64,000 bases of DNA, taken from an uncultured Sphingomonadaceae bacterium (GTDB lineage Bacteria; Pseudomonadota; Alphaproteobacteria; Sphingomonadales; Sphingomonadaceae). The stretch lies in the NCBI GenBank assembly GCA_913060895.1, contig CAJXSN010000009.1, positions 1 to 64,000 on the forward strand, read 5' to 3'. The position numbers and the translations under genes were made by a program. Shown one piece after another: positions 54,824 to 63,450 of this stretch; position 1 is the first letter of the stretch, and the number at the start of each line of letters is the position of its first letter. Below the pieces are notes generated by a model. That model was not told where the DNA came from and ran no database searches. It saw only the letters and a list, made by a program, of their open reading frames with translations.

Positions 54824-54894
54824 GCCCCTAGACGGCGATTCGCGATAACGGTTTCGCACATCGTCTAATTTCGGATATCGAGGGGTTTATCCAC

Positions 54895-56484
54895 GTGAAC
54901 ACGTCCATGAAAATACTTGCAATTTCCTGCAGTACACTGGCTCTTGCGGGTTGCGGCGGCGACGAAATCGTTTCGCCCGGCACCGGCGGTAACGTGACCA
55001 TCAACAACCCTGCGCCGGCTCCATCGCCAACACCAACTCCGCCGCCGACCGCCGGAACGGTGACCCCGGCAGCGGGATGCCCGACAATATCCGATCCCCA
55101 GGGGTTGGTCGACAGCGGCACAATTACCGGCCCGACCGGTGAGTACCGTGTTTGCACCCTGCCCAGCCAGTTCACTGCTTCGAGCACATTGCGCCAGATC
55201 GACGGCCTGCTTTACCGGATAGACGGCCAGGTGGATGTCGGCGCTGACGGCGGACCTACGCCCGATGCATCCGATGGTGCGAGCGACACCGATGTAACCC
55301 TGACGATCCAGCCCGGAGTGATAATCTACGCTTCCGGCTCCAGCTATCTCAATGTAAACCGTGGCAATCAAATCAGCGCCGTAGGCACGGCCAGCAGCCC
55401 GATCATTTTTACCAGCCAGGACAATGTGCTGGGCCTCAACGATGCCAATTCGAGCGGCCAGTGGGGCGGTGTCATCCTGAATGGCCGCGCCCCCGTTACC
55501 GATTGTGAAGCTTCCGGTGCCACGCCCGGTACGATCAATTGCGAGCGCCTTGTCGAGGGGGCAACCACGCCTCCGCGCTATGGCGGCGCGACAGCGGACG
55601 ATAGTTCGGGCCGGATGAGCTACGTCCAGATCCGATATTCCGGCTTTATCCTGTCTAACGGTGATGAGCTGCAGTCCCTGACCACCGGCGGTGTCGGCAG
55701 CGGCACAGTTTTTGATCACATCATGAGCTACAACAGTTCGGATGACGGGGTCGAATTCTTTGGCGGCAATGTTAATGTAAATCGTCTCGTCGTGGTGGGT
55801 GCGGAAGACGATTCGATCGACACTGACACCGGTGTGCAGGCGAACCTTTTCGAAGTGATCGCTGTGCAGCGCTCAGGGGCGGGCGACACCATTCTGGAAG
55901 GCGATTCGAACAACTCGGTATCTGACGATACACCCCGCCAGCAGACCAACATCGTCAACGCCACGTTCCTCGCCAATGGCGTTGAGCAGGATCAGGTCCT
56001 GCGCCTTCGAGGAGAGGCTGATTTCAGCATCGCAAACACGGTTATCGTCGACCAGACCGGCAACACGCCCTGCATTCGCATCGACTTGCCCGGCACGCTT
56101 GGCGCTGCCGGAACGCAAGCGGACGAAAATGGACCGCCGACCTTCGATTCTGTCGTGATGGACTGCGCAACAGATTTCCGTGATGGCAGCGACGGCGTGA
56201 CCGCAGCGCAGGCTCAGTCGGCATTCGATGCCGGCTCCAACACCGATGCCGGTTTCATCAATACTCTCATGACGCTCGGCGGCGCGCCGTTCATTAACGG
56301 CACAAATGAAAGCGGCGTTGCGGCGTTTGATCCTACCGCCCTTTCGACCTTCTTCGCCACGCGCAGCTATATCGGTGCGGTGTCGGATCAGGCATCCAAC
56401 TGGGCCGAAGGCTGGACCTGTAATTCGGCAACCATCACGCTGGGTTCCGCCAACAGTGGTGCGTGCGAAAGCCTGCCAATCTGA
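54895..56484 (+). CDS. Secreted lipoprotein with a likely beta-helix body
   Basis: A 529-residue lipoprotein with lipobox LALAGC (Cys near 19) and a Pro/Thr-rich linker (PAPAPSPTPTPPPTAGTV). The long body has repeated beta-rich motifs such as GTASSPIIFTSQDN, GQWGGVILNGRAPVTDC and DHIMSYNSSDDGVEFFGGNVNVNRLVVVG. Those strings, with recurring Asp-Gly turns, resemble parallel beta-helix surface proteins. Start is GTG at 54895 with GAGGGG upstream, or ATG at 54907. It is followed after 102 bases by a TonB-dependent receptor and probably serves as its partner. The ligand is unknown. Confidence 0.75.
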   Translation: MNTSMKILAISCSTLALAGCGGDEIVSPGTGGNVTINNPAPAPSPTPTPPPTAGTVTPAAGCPTISDPQGLVDSGTITGPTGEYRVCTLPSQFTASSTLRQIDGLLYRIDGQVDVGADGGPTPDASDGASDTDVTLTIQPGVIIYASGSSYLNVNRGNQISAVGTASSPIIFTSQDNVLGLNDANSSGQWGGVILNGRAPVTDCEASGATPGTINCERLVEGATTPPRYGGATADDSSGRMSYVQIRYSGFILSNGDELQSLTTGGVGSGTVFDHIMSYNSSDDGVEFFGGNVNVNRLVVVGAEDDSIDTDTGVQANLFEVIAVQRSGAGDTILEGDSNNSVSDDTPRQQTNIVNATFLANGVEQDQVLRLRGEADFSIANTVIVDQTGNTPCIRIDLPGTLGAAGTQADENGPPTFDSVVMDCATDFRDGSDGVTAAQAQSAFDAGSNTDAGFINTLMTLGGAPFINGTNESGVAAFDPTALSTFFATRSYIGAVSDQASNWAEGWTCNSATITLGSANSGACESLPI

Positions 56485-56586
56485 ACTGGCCGAGGCCTGG
56501 GTGGCTGCGTGGTGATTGTGCCCGCCGCCGCCCGGACCTGCTTTTTCTCAGATTAGTGTCCGACGGCGATAAGGGATTTTCTCACC

Positions 56587-59268
56587 ATGAAGACTGCCAA
56601 GCATATGGCAAATGGTCGGCGAGCAGCGGCTGCGCTCTTGCTGTCCACTGCTCTGGCCATGCCCATAGCGGCGCACGCACAAAACGCGGCTGCAGAGCCG
56701 GACCCGGCAACCAATGCGCGCACTGAAGCAGAGGCTGAAGAACCGGATGTGTCGATCCCGGGCGGCGGTGTTATTGTGGTAACCGGGCGGCGCGGCCCGC
56801 GCGATGTTTCGCGCAGCTCCAGCCAGGTGGTTTCAGTCTTGTCAGCCGAAGATATCGCGCGGACCGGCGAGGGCGACATTGCAGGCGCGCTGAGCCGTGT
56901 CACCGGTTTGTCGGACAATGGTGATGGCAAGGTGTTCGTGCGCGGTCTGGGTGATCGTTATTCGCTCGCCCTGCTCAATGGGCTGCCGCTGCCATCTCCC
57001 CAGCCGCTCAGCCGCGTTGTCCCGCTGGATATCTTTCCCACCAACATCATTGCCTCCAGCTTGGTACAGAAAACGTATTCTGCCAACTTCCCTGGAGAGT
57101 TCGGTGGGGGCGTCATCAATCTCACGACGCGGGCTATTCCCGAAGAAACGTTCGTGAAGATCAGCGCCGGTACCAGCATGGACAGTGTCACTACGTTCTC
57201 CCCCAGCGTTCAGCATTACGGTTCGGATTTCGACTGGTTCGGCTTTGACGATGGCCGACGGGATACGCCCGCTGCGCTGGTCGATTTCATTGCCGGGGAC
57301 CAGCAATTATCCGACCTCAGCGCAGCAGAGCAGCAGGTGATCTCAAAAGACCTGATTTCACCCAATCTGATCGTTCTGCAAAGTGTGAAAGCCCGGCCCA
57401 ATTTCTCTGGCGGGATTTCGGCGGGGACCAGTGTTTTCCTCGGCGGCGACACAGAACTCGGTATAATCGCGACGGCCAATCTCAGCAATTCGTTGCGTAC
57501 ACGGCAAGTGACATCGCAGACCCCGGCAAGCCTCGATCTGGATCTGCGTACTGACTTCAACGATTTTATCACCAACAACCGGGTGTTGTTCAACGGCCTT
57601 CTCGGTTTCGGGCTAGAAACAGGGGAACACAAGTTTCGCCTCACAAATGTGTTCATCCGCGATTCCCTGAAGCAATCTGTGTTGGCTACCGGCGAAGATC
57701 TGGAAAATGGCGACAGCGAAGTGCAGCAGCGCACTGGCTGGTTTGAACGCCAACTGATCGACAGCCAGTTCGTCGGAGAGATGGAATTCGGTCAGCTCGA
57801 CGTGGATGTCCGCGCCGGCTATGCACAAACCGACCGCGAAGCGCCGTATGAATATGCTTTCGAATATGTCCGAACGAACAATGCGAACGATCCGTTCGGC
57901 GAACAATTCGTCAATCCACTGAACCGCATTCGTGGCGATCTGGCCAGCGTTGCGTTTTCCGACCTTACAGAAAAGCTGTATTACGGCGGGATCGACGTGA
58001 CCTATCCAGTGGTCGATGCGCTCCGGTTGACCTTTGGTTATGCCTATACCGACACGGATCGGCGCAGCAGCCGGCGGGAGTTTATTTTCGACTCCGATTC
58101 AAGTTTTCCTACCGGTGTCGGCCTGCTGCGGCCCGATTTGTTGTTGGGCGATGCGATTATCGAAGCTTTCGATGTCCGCCTGTTCGAGACCACCCAGACG
58201 TTCCCGGTTTTTCAGGCCGACCTGGAAATCAATGCGGGATACGGCAAAGCCATCGTGACTCCGCTCGACGGACTGACGATTGATTTTGGCGTGCGTTACG
58301 AGGATGCGATCCAGACGGTTTCGCCGGTGCAAGTTTTTGCCAATCAGGCAAATCTGGATGCTGTGACAAACATCGCGAATGATTATTTTTTGCCCGCCGG
58401 CACGATTACTTATGAATTCGACAATGGCCTTCAGGTGCGCGCAAGCGCGTCGAAAACGATTGCCCGTCCGCAATTCCGAGAGCTGATATTCCAGCCTTTC
58501 ACCGATCCTGAATCGAACCGGCAATTCGTTGGTAACCCTGCCTTGCAGGACAGCACACTGATCAATGCAGAAGCCCGGGCGGAATATTATTTCGGTTCCG
58601 GCAGCCGCGCCTCGCTCGCAGGCTTTTACAAAGACATCACGAACCCGATCGAGCCGTTCTCCAGCTTCACCGACAACAGCCAGATCACGCAGTTCGCCAA
58701 TGCTCCTTCAGCCACGCTCTGGGGGGTGGAACTGGAAACCCAGTGGAACAAGGATCTGTATGATCTGGGCGGTTGGTTCGACACCAAGCAGTTGGTCGTG
58801 ATTGCCAATTACACTTACACCCAGTCCAAATTAAAAGTAGATCCGGACGACACGACCCAAACCTTCACACCCGGTGTGGGCGGAGTTCCCCGTCCGGCTG
58901 CAGGATTTTTCGTAGATGGCAATCCGTTGACCGGGCAGTCCGATCATCTGGTCAATTTCCAGTTCGGGATCGAAGACACCGACAAGCTGCAGCAGCTGAC
59001 CCTGCTGCTGTCCTATGCTAATGAACGGGTGACCAGCCGCGGATCGGGCGGCTTGCCGGATATCGTGGAAGATCCGGGTCTGACTATCGATCTGGTCGGC
59101 CGCAGCGAGGTCGACCTTTTCGGCCAGCCAGTCGAGTTCAGCATTGAGGCCCGCAATCTGACCGGGCGCGACAATTTCGAATTTCAATCCGATGGTACCA
59201 ATCGGATCGAAATCAATTCGTATCAGGTCGGCCGAACCTTTGCTCTGGGCGTCTCGGCCGAATTTTAA
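56587..59268 (+). CDS. TonB-dependent receptor
   Basis: An 893-residue outer-membrane receptor. Signal peptide ends near PIAAHAQ. A TonB-box-like GGGVIVVTGRRG precedes the plug (SSSQVVSVLSAEDIARTGEGDIAGALSRVTGLSDNGDGKVFVRGLGDRYSLALLNGLPLPSPQP). That plug form with GLGDRYS and NFPGEFGGGVINLTTR is typical of a large Sphingomonadales/Caulobacter subgroup. The barrel ends in LGVSAEF, with a terminal aromatic. It lies downstream of the lipoprotein gene, and Pho-box-like repeats lie before the pair. Substrate unknown; phosphate-containing organics are one idea. Confidence 0.92.
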   Translation: MKTAKHMANGRRAAAALLLSTALAMPIAAHAQNAAAEPDPATNARTEAEAEEPDVSIPGGGVIVVTGRRGPRDVSRSSSQVVSVLSAEDIARTGEGDIAGALSRVTGLSDNGDGKVFVRGLGDRYSLALLNGLPLPSPQPLSRVVPLDIFPTNIIASSLVQKTYSANFPGEFGGGVINLTTRAIPEETFVKISAGTSMDSVTTFSPSVQHYGSDFDWFGFDDGRRDTPAALVDFIAGDQQLSDLSAAEQQVISKDLISPNLIVLQSVKARPNFSGGISAGTSVFLGGDTELGIIATANLSNSLRTRQVTSQTPASLDLDLRTDFNDFITNNRVLFNGLLGFGLETGEHKFRLTNVFIRDSLKQSVLATGEDLENGDSEVQQRTGWFERQLIDSQFVGEMEFGQLDVDVRAGYAQTDREAPYEYAFEYVRTNNANDPFGEQFVNPLNRIRGDLASVAFSDLTEKLYYGGIDVTYPVVDALRLTFGYAYTDTDRRSSRREFIFDSDSSFPTGVGLLRPDLLLGDAIIEAFDVRLFETTQTFPVFQADLEINAGYGKAIVTPLDGLTIDFGVRYEDAIQTVSPVQVFANQANLDAVTNIANDYFLPAGTITYEFDNGLQVRASASKTIARPQFRELIFQPFTDPESNRQFVGNPALQDSTLINAEARAEYYFGSGSRASLAGFYKDITNPIEPFSSFTDNSQITQFANAPSATLWGVELETQWNKDLYDLGGWFDTKQLVVIANYTYTQSKLKVDPDDTTQTFTPGVGGVPRPAAGFFVDGNPLTGQSDHLVNFQFGIEDTDKLQQLTLLLSYANERVTSRGSGGLPDIVEDPGLTIDLVGRSEVDLFGQPVEFSIEARNLTGRDNFEFQSDGTNRIEINSYQVGRTFALGVSAEF

Positions 59269-59317
59269 AGGGTGTCCCCGCTAGATAGCCGATATTGGCC
59301 GGAAACAGACCGCGCGC

Positions 59318-59806
59318 GTGAACGAGATGTGGCAGGCTGATATTACTTACTTCAAGATCATCAGATGGCGATGGGTGTATCTGTTTGCGGTGCTCGATGA
59401 TTACTCGCGCTACGTCATCAGCTAGGAATCGCAGACGGGCAAAGCTCAACCTCAGGTCCACGATGCGGGCCGAAGATGTCACCGACACGCTGGATATGGC
59501 CTGCCAGCTTCAGGTTGCGATCAGGCCCGTGCCCATCACAAGTCCCGGCTGCCGCCGAATAGCGTTTCGAGCTGCGTCGCCGACAAGCTAGCCGATTACA
59601 TCAAGGCGAATGCCATAACCCATACTCGAGCGGAGCTTTTCCAGGCGTAAATCCAAGGCAGGATGATCTCGAGCAGCAGATCGAAGTGTTCGTTAAACAT
59701 TATTACCACGAGAGCCTGAAAAATTTGACGCTTGCCGATGCCTAATTCGGCAAGGCCGCAGGCATCATCAAACAACGCGTAAGGACCAAACGTAAGCCCA
59801 TCGACA
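59318..59806 (+). pseudogene. Decayed IS3-type transposase (rve/DDE) remnant
   Basis: Reading from 59318 gives NEMWQADITYFK and VYLFAVLDDYSRYVIS, the first two Asp regions of an IS3-type integrase core, then a TAG at 59423. Further similarity continues in broken frames: LADYIKANAITHTRA near 59590, then IEVFVKHYYHESLKNLTLADA with stops near 59645 and 59742. It fills the 565-bp gap after the receptor gene. No terminal repeats were found. Confidence 0.8.
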
Positions 59807-59833
59807 TCGGCACAATCTTTTATAGCGACCAGA

Positions 59834-60445
59834 CTATTCTAATTGGATTGTTGCACGAAGATGCGCAAGGCTTGCCAGGGTATCGACATCGTCCAGCTTG
59901 CTGTCAGCAGGCGGCAAAAGGCGTTCGGTAGCCTCCTCCCACCCGATCGAAGCCGCTCCATGGTCCCCCGATAGCGTTCCGAGCCGCTCAAAGCAGCGCG
60001 GTGGAAAGGCGGCCGGTGCGCCCGGCTTGCCGTCGGGATAGCTGGTAAAGGTTATTGCATCCGTGGCGCGCAGCTCGCGCAAATGGCGTGCCGAAATAAG
60101 AGGCATATCGGCCAACGCTATGACTAACCGCGAGCTGCCGGATACAGCCTTGGCTGCGGCGGCGATGGAAGTCCCCATACCATCGGCGGCGTTCGTGTTT
60201 GTGACTATCTCCCAAGCAGTGAGGCCATCCACGAAGCAAGGCGCAGTTGGCCCTACGACAATCATCTGCCGTGTAAAGCCAGCCTGCTCTGCGCTGCGTA
60301 TAACCCAATCGCCGAGCGGCCTCCCTTTCAGTTCGGCATCCAACTTGCTGCCGCCGAACCGGCTGCTTTGCCCAGATGCGAGGATAGCAATCGCAGTATT
60401 GCGGCAAGGTTGGCCTTGTTCAGCGATGAGGCACGAGCTGTTCAT
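59834..60445 (-). CDS. MobA-like nucleotidyltransferase (molybdenum cofactor cytidylyltransferase type)
   Basis: A 203-residue nucleotidyltransferase with AIAILASGQSSRFGGSKLDAELKGRPLGDWVI near the start (the usual LAGGxSxRMG loop here with ASGQSSRFG). It also has VIALADMPLISARHLREL for metal binding and FTSYPDGKPGAPAAFPPRCFERLGTLSGDHGA. This pattern is that of MocA-type enzymes, which make molybdopterin cytosine dinucleotide for xanthine-dehydrogenase-family enzymes. It starts inside the end of the XdhC gene, consistent with supplying cofactor to the hydroxylase upstream. Confidence 0.88.
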   Translation of the reverse strand: MNSSCLIAEQGQPCRNTAIAILASGQSSRFGGSKLDAELKGRPLGDWVIRSAEQAGFTRQMIVVGPTAPCFVDGLTAWEIVTNTNAADGMGTSIAAAAKAVSGSSRLVIALADMPLISARHLRELRATDAITFTSYPDGKPGAPAAFPPRCFERLGTLSGDHGAASIGWEEATERLLPPADSKLDDVDTLASLAHLRATIQLE

Positions 60446-61262
60446 ACTGGCCGGCCACTTCGCTAAGGATGGACAGCGCGAGCGTGACCGGTGTCCGGCA
60501 AGCCGGGACACTGCCAATAGGCCCGCGAATGCGCGCTAACTGTTCCTCCGGTATCCCGTCAGAGATCAACTGTAATATTCTTGCATTACGGGCAGTTTCG
60601 CCACCTTGCGCTCCGATATAAAATGCATCGCTCCGGACGGCCCGAGCGAGAATATCACGTTCGCGCTCATGGTCATGAAAAAGCAGCACTACCGCGGTCC
60701 ATGTATCGAGTGCAGCTAAGCCGGACATTGCTGGGTCGCTATCGAAAGATACCTGTGCTGCCTTCGCAAGCTGTTCAATTACCGCCAGTTCCGGACCTTC
60801 GCCGAAGGCTGCAATTTTTAGAGCTGGAATATAATGCCGCTTGGTCAGGTCGTCATTCGCAGGAATTATTAGCGAAGCCGCTTGGCGTTTTTTGAGGCGC
60901 GCCACAGCATTGCGGCACGCCTCTCGATCAGGCGCAGGATCAACCAGAATGTTAAGTCCACCCCCACAAGGCAGACGAAAGTCGATCACCGGCGAGCCAC
61001 TGCCATATCGCTTTATGACCGCTACATTCGCTGTTCGCGCGTCGCTAACCAGCTGCCGCTCAAGGCAACCATCAGCGAGACTTCCGGTCACGGAGCCGTC
61101 GGGATGGATCGCTAGCTGCGCACCCACGCGGCGGGAGAAACTACCTTCGATTCTGATAATCGTGCACAGAGCAACTCCCGACTTACACGCAGCCGCCAAC
61201 GCAGCATGATCGGCATCGATGCAACCAGGCACTGCTGTCAGGGCAGCAGGATCGTTAATCAA
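60420..61262 (-). CDS. XdhC family cofactor-insertion chaperone
   Basis: A 280-residue XdhC/PaoD-type protein that protects and inserts the molybdenum cofactor. The N-terminal domain has ALCTIIRIEGSFSRRVGAQLAIHPDGSVTGSLADGCLERQL; the C-terminal Rossmann domain includes DAFYIGAQGGETARNARIL and RIRGPIGSVPACRTPVTLALSILSEV. It overlaps the end of the molybdopterin-subunit gene by eight bases. Confidence 0.93.
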   Translation of the reverse strand: MINDPAALTAVPGCIDADHAALAAACKSGVALCTIIRIEGSFSRRVGAQLAIHPDGSVTGSLADGCLERQLVSDARTANVAVIKRYGSGSPVIDFRLPCGGGLNILVDPAPDREACRNAVARLKKRQAASLIIPANDDLTKRHYIPALKIAAFGEGPELAVIEQLAKAAQVSFDSDPAMSGLAALDTWTAVVLLFHDHERERDILARAVRSDAFYIGAQGGETARNARILQLISDGIPEEQLARIRGPIGSVPACRTPVTLALSILSEVAGQYEQLVPHR

Positions 61263-63450
61263 CTGGCATCGCCGCTAGTACTTTGTCCGGAGTCATGGGG
61301 AATACATAAAGCCGCGCACCGCACGCATTGTAGATTGCATTCGCAATCGCACCCGCGCCGCCGCACATGCCCAGCTCGCCAATACCCTTTGCTTGGATAG
61401 GGCTGGCGACCGCATCGCGTTCCTCAACCAACAGAACATCGAGATCGGGCACATCGCGATTAACCGGAACGTGGTATTCTGCAAGGTCCGGATTAACCAG
61501 ATGGCCGTCCGTCGGATCGAACATCAAGCTTTCCGTTAGAGCGCTACCAATGCACCAGACCATACCACCAAGGCATTGGGAGCGCGCCGTTTTTGCATTG
61601 AGTACACGCCCGAAGCCGAACGCACCGGTCATTCGCCGCACACGCGTTTCGCCGGTCCAGCGATTAACGGCGACTTCTGCGAAGAACGCTCCGAAGCCCG
61701 ATGCAGTGTAATCCTCGGCAATATCTCCCGGCTCGAAATGGCCTTCTTTGGTAAAGTTCTCTCCATTCGCAATATCAGCGAGAATAACAGAGCCGTCATC
61801 CCACGATACCAAGCCATCCTTGAAGGTCAAAGCATCGACCGGTTGACCAATCTTTTGCGCGATTTCTTCGCGCAAGGCCTCGCACGCTACGAACACTGCG
61901 GATCCCGCCGAAGCCGCACCCCAGCTGCCACCGGAACCCGGTCCCCGCGGGAAGCGTGTGTCACCCAACTCTGTCAGCACATCCGACTGCGACAATCCCA
62001 GCATTTCACCTGCAATCTGGCCAAGAATGGTATAAGTGCCGGTACCAATATCGGTCATGTCAGTTTCGACTTTGGCCGTGCCATCGTCGTGCAAGGTCAC
62101 TCGGGCCTTTGCTTCTCCGACATTATGGACACGAGCTGCACTAGCCATGCCTGTGCCAATCCACCATTCCCCTTCCCGTCTCTGGCGAGGCGTACGATCG
62201 GACCCGTCCCAGCCAAATGCTTCGGCGCCGCGCTGGAGGCATTCGGCCAGTTTGTGCGAGCCAAAAGGCTTGCCGGTAGCTGGATGCTTGGTTGGGATGT
62301 TATCCAGCCGCAATTGAACAGGATCAATGCCTGCCTTTTCAGCTAGCTCACCCATAGCGGCTTCCAATACGGGCATGCCGACCGCCTCACCTGGAGCGCG
62401 GACCGATCCTGCCGTCATACGATGAATACGCGCGGTCTCGCTTTGCAGCAGCCGGTTCTTACCTGCATACAGGAAGTGGCTCGATTGGAGTACAGGTTCG
62501 GCGAAATCTTCTTCGGGAAGGTTGGAAACCAGAGCTTCGTGTCCAAAAGCAGTGAGCTTGCCATGATGGTCGACCGCTAGCCGCAGCCGCTGGCTTGTCT
62601 CAGAGCGCCGCATGACGTTCTGGAACACCTGCTGGCGGCTCATTACAACTCGAACAGGGCGGCCAAGCTGCATGGTCGCAACCGACGCTGCGACGATGTC
62701 CTGACTAACACCAAGTTTCGAGCCAAATCCGCCACCGACATAACGCGCCACCAGCCTGACCTTGCTTTCGTCCAGCTTCATCGCATCGGCAAGCTCGCTG
62801 ATATTGTAGTTGAGCATTTGCAGCGATGCATGAACTGTCAGGGTATCGCCATCCCATTGGGCAATAGCAGCGTGTGGCTCCATCGCAGCACTGGCATGGC
62901 TTTCGGTCGTGAATTTGAGATCGACTGAATGCTCTGCGTCGGACATGGCCTTACCAAGATCGCCTTGCCTGGTCGGGTCATCATCGGGTTCCGGAGTGCA
63001 AGCGGCAGGATCAAATATCGCATCTTCGCTGTTGAACTCTATCTCCAGATGCTTTGCTGCATCGCGCGCCTGTTCGAATGTCTCCGCTACAACCAGCGCG
63101 ATAGGTTGGCCCCAATAATCGACCTTGCACAAACCTGTATGGGGTGCTTCGCCCGCAGTGCCCTGAATCGCGCGTGGGGTCATGCGCTTATCGTTCAAAA
63201 CCGCTACGACACCCGGCATGCCGGTAACAGAAGAATCATCGATCGAAGTGACTTCACCTTTCGCGAAAGGTGCTGTTACCAGCACACCCTCGAGGCAACC
63301 TTCTATATCATACTCAGAAGCATAGGTCGCCGTGCCGGTTACTTTCAGCAGCCCGTCAGGGCGGGATAGAGGCTTGCCGATAATGCCCTGCGTAGTTCGA
63401 TCGAGCACGTTGCGCGTGTCGGGTTCATCTTGAATCAGATGGGCGCTCAT
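61255..63450 (-). CDS. Aldehyde oxidoreductase molybdopterin-binding subunit (PaoC-like)
   Basis: A 731-residue large subunit of the xanthine oxidase family. Motifs include KPLSRPDGLLKVTGTATYASEY at the start, AAMEPHAAIAQWDGDTLTVHASLQM, YVGGGFGSKLG, VRAPGEAVGMPVLEAAMGELA and a C-terminal KGIGELGMCGGAGAIANAIYNA with the catalytic Glu. The length and sequences match PaoC of three-subunit PaoABC aldehyde oxidases. The ATG at 63450 overlaps the FAD-subunit stop. The protein is probably periplasmic only if a Tat signal is on the Fe-S subunit, which is outside the window. Confidence 0.93.
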   Translation of the reverse strand: MSAHLIQDEPDTRNVLDRTTQGIIGKPLSRPDGLLKVTGTATYASEYDIEGCLEGVLVTAPFAKGEVTSIDDSSVTGMPGVVAVLNDKRMTPRAIQGTAGEAPHTGLCKVDYWGQPIALVVAETFEQARDAAKHLEIEFNSEDAIFDPAACTPEPDDDPTRQGDLGKAMSDAEHSVDLKFTTESHASAAMEPHAAIAQWDGDTLTVHASLQMLNYNISELADAMKLDESKVRLVARYVGGGFGSKLGVSQDIVAASVATMQLGRPVRVVMSRQQVFQNVMRRSETSQRLRLAVDHHGKLTAFGHEALVSNLPEEDFAEPVLQSSHFLYAGKNRLLQSETARIHRMTAGSVRAPGEAVGMPVLEAAMGELAEKAGIDPVQLRLDNIPTKHPATGKPFGSHKLAECLQRGAEAFGWDGSDRTPRQRREGEWWIGTGMASAARVHNVGEAKARVTLHDDGTAKVETDMTDIGTGTYTILGQIAGEMLGLSQSDVLTELGDTRFPRGPGSGGSWGAASAGSAVFVACEALREEIAQKIGQPVDALTFKDGLVSWDDGSVILADIANGENFTKEGHFEPGDIAEDYTASGFGAFFAEVAVNRWTGETRVRRMTGAFGFGRVLNAKTARSQCLGGMVWCIGSALTESLMFDPTDGHLVNPDLAEYHVPVNRDVPDLDVLLVEERDAVASPIQAKGIGELGMCGGAGAIANAIYNACGARLYVFPMTPDKVLAAMPVD

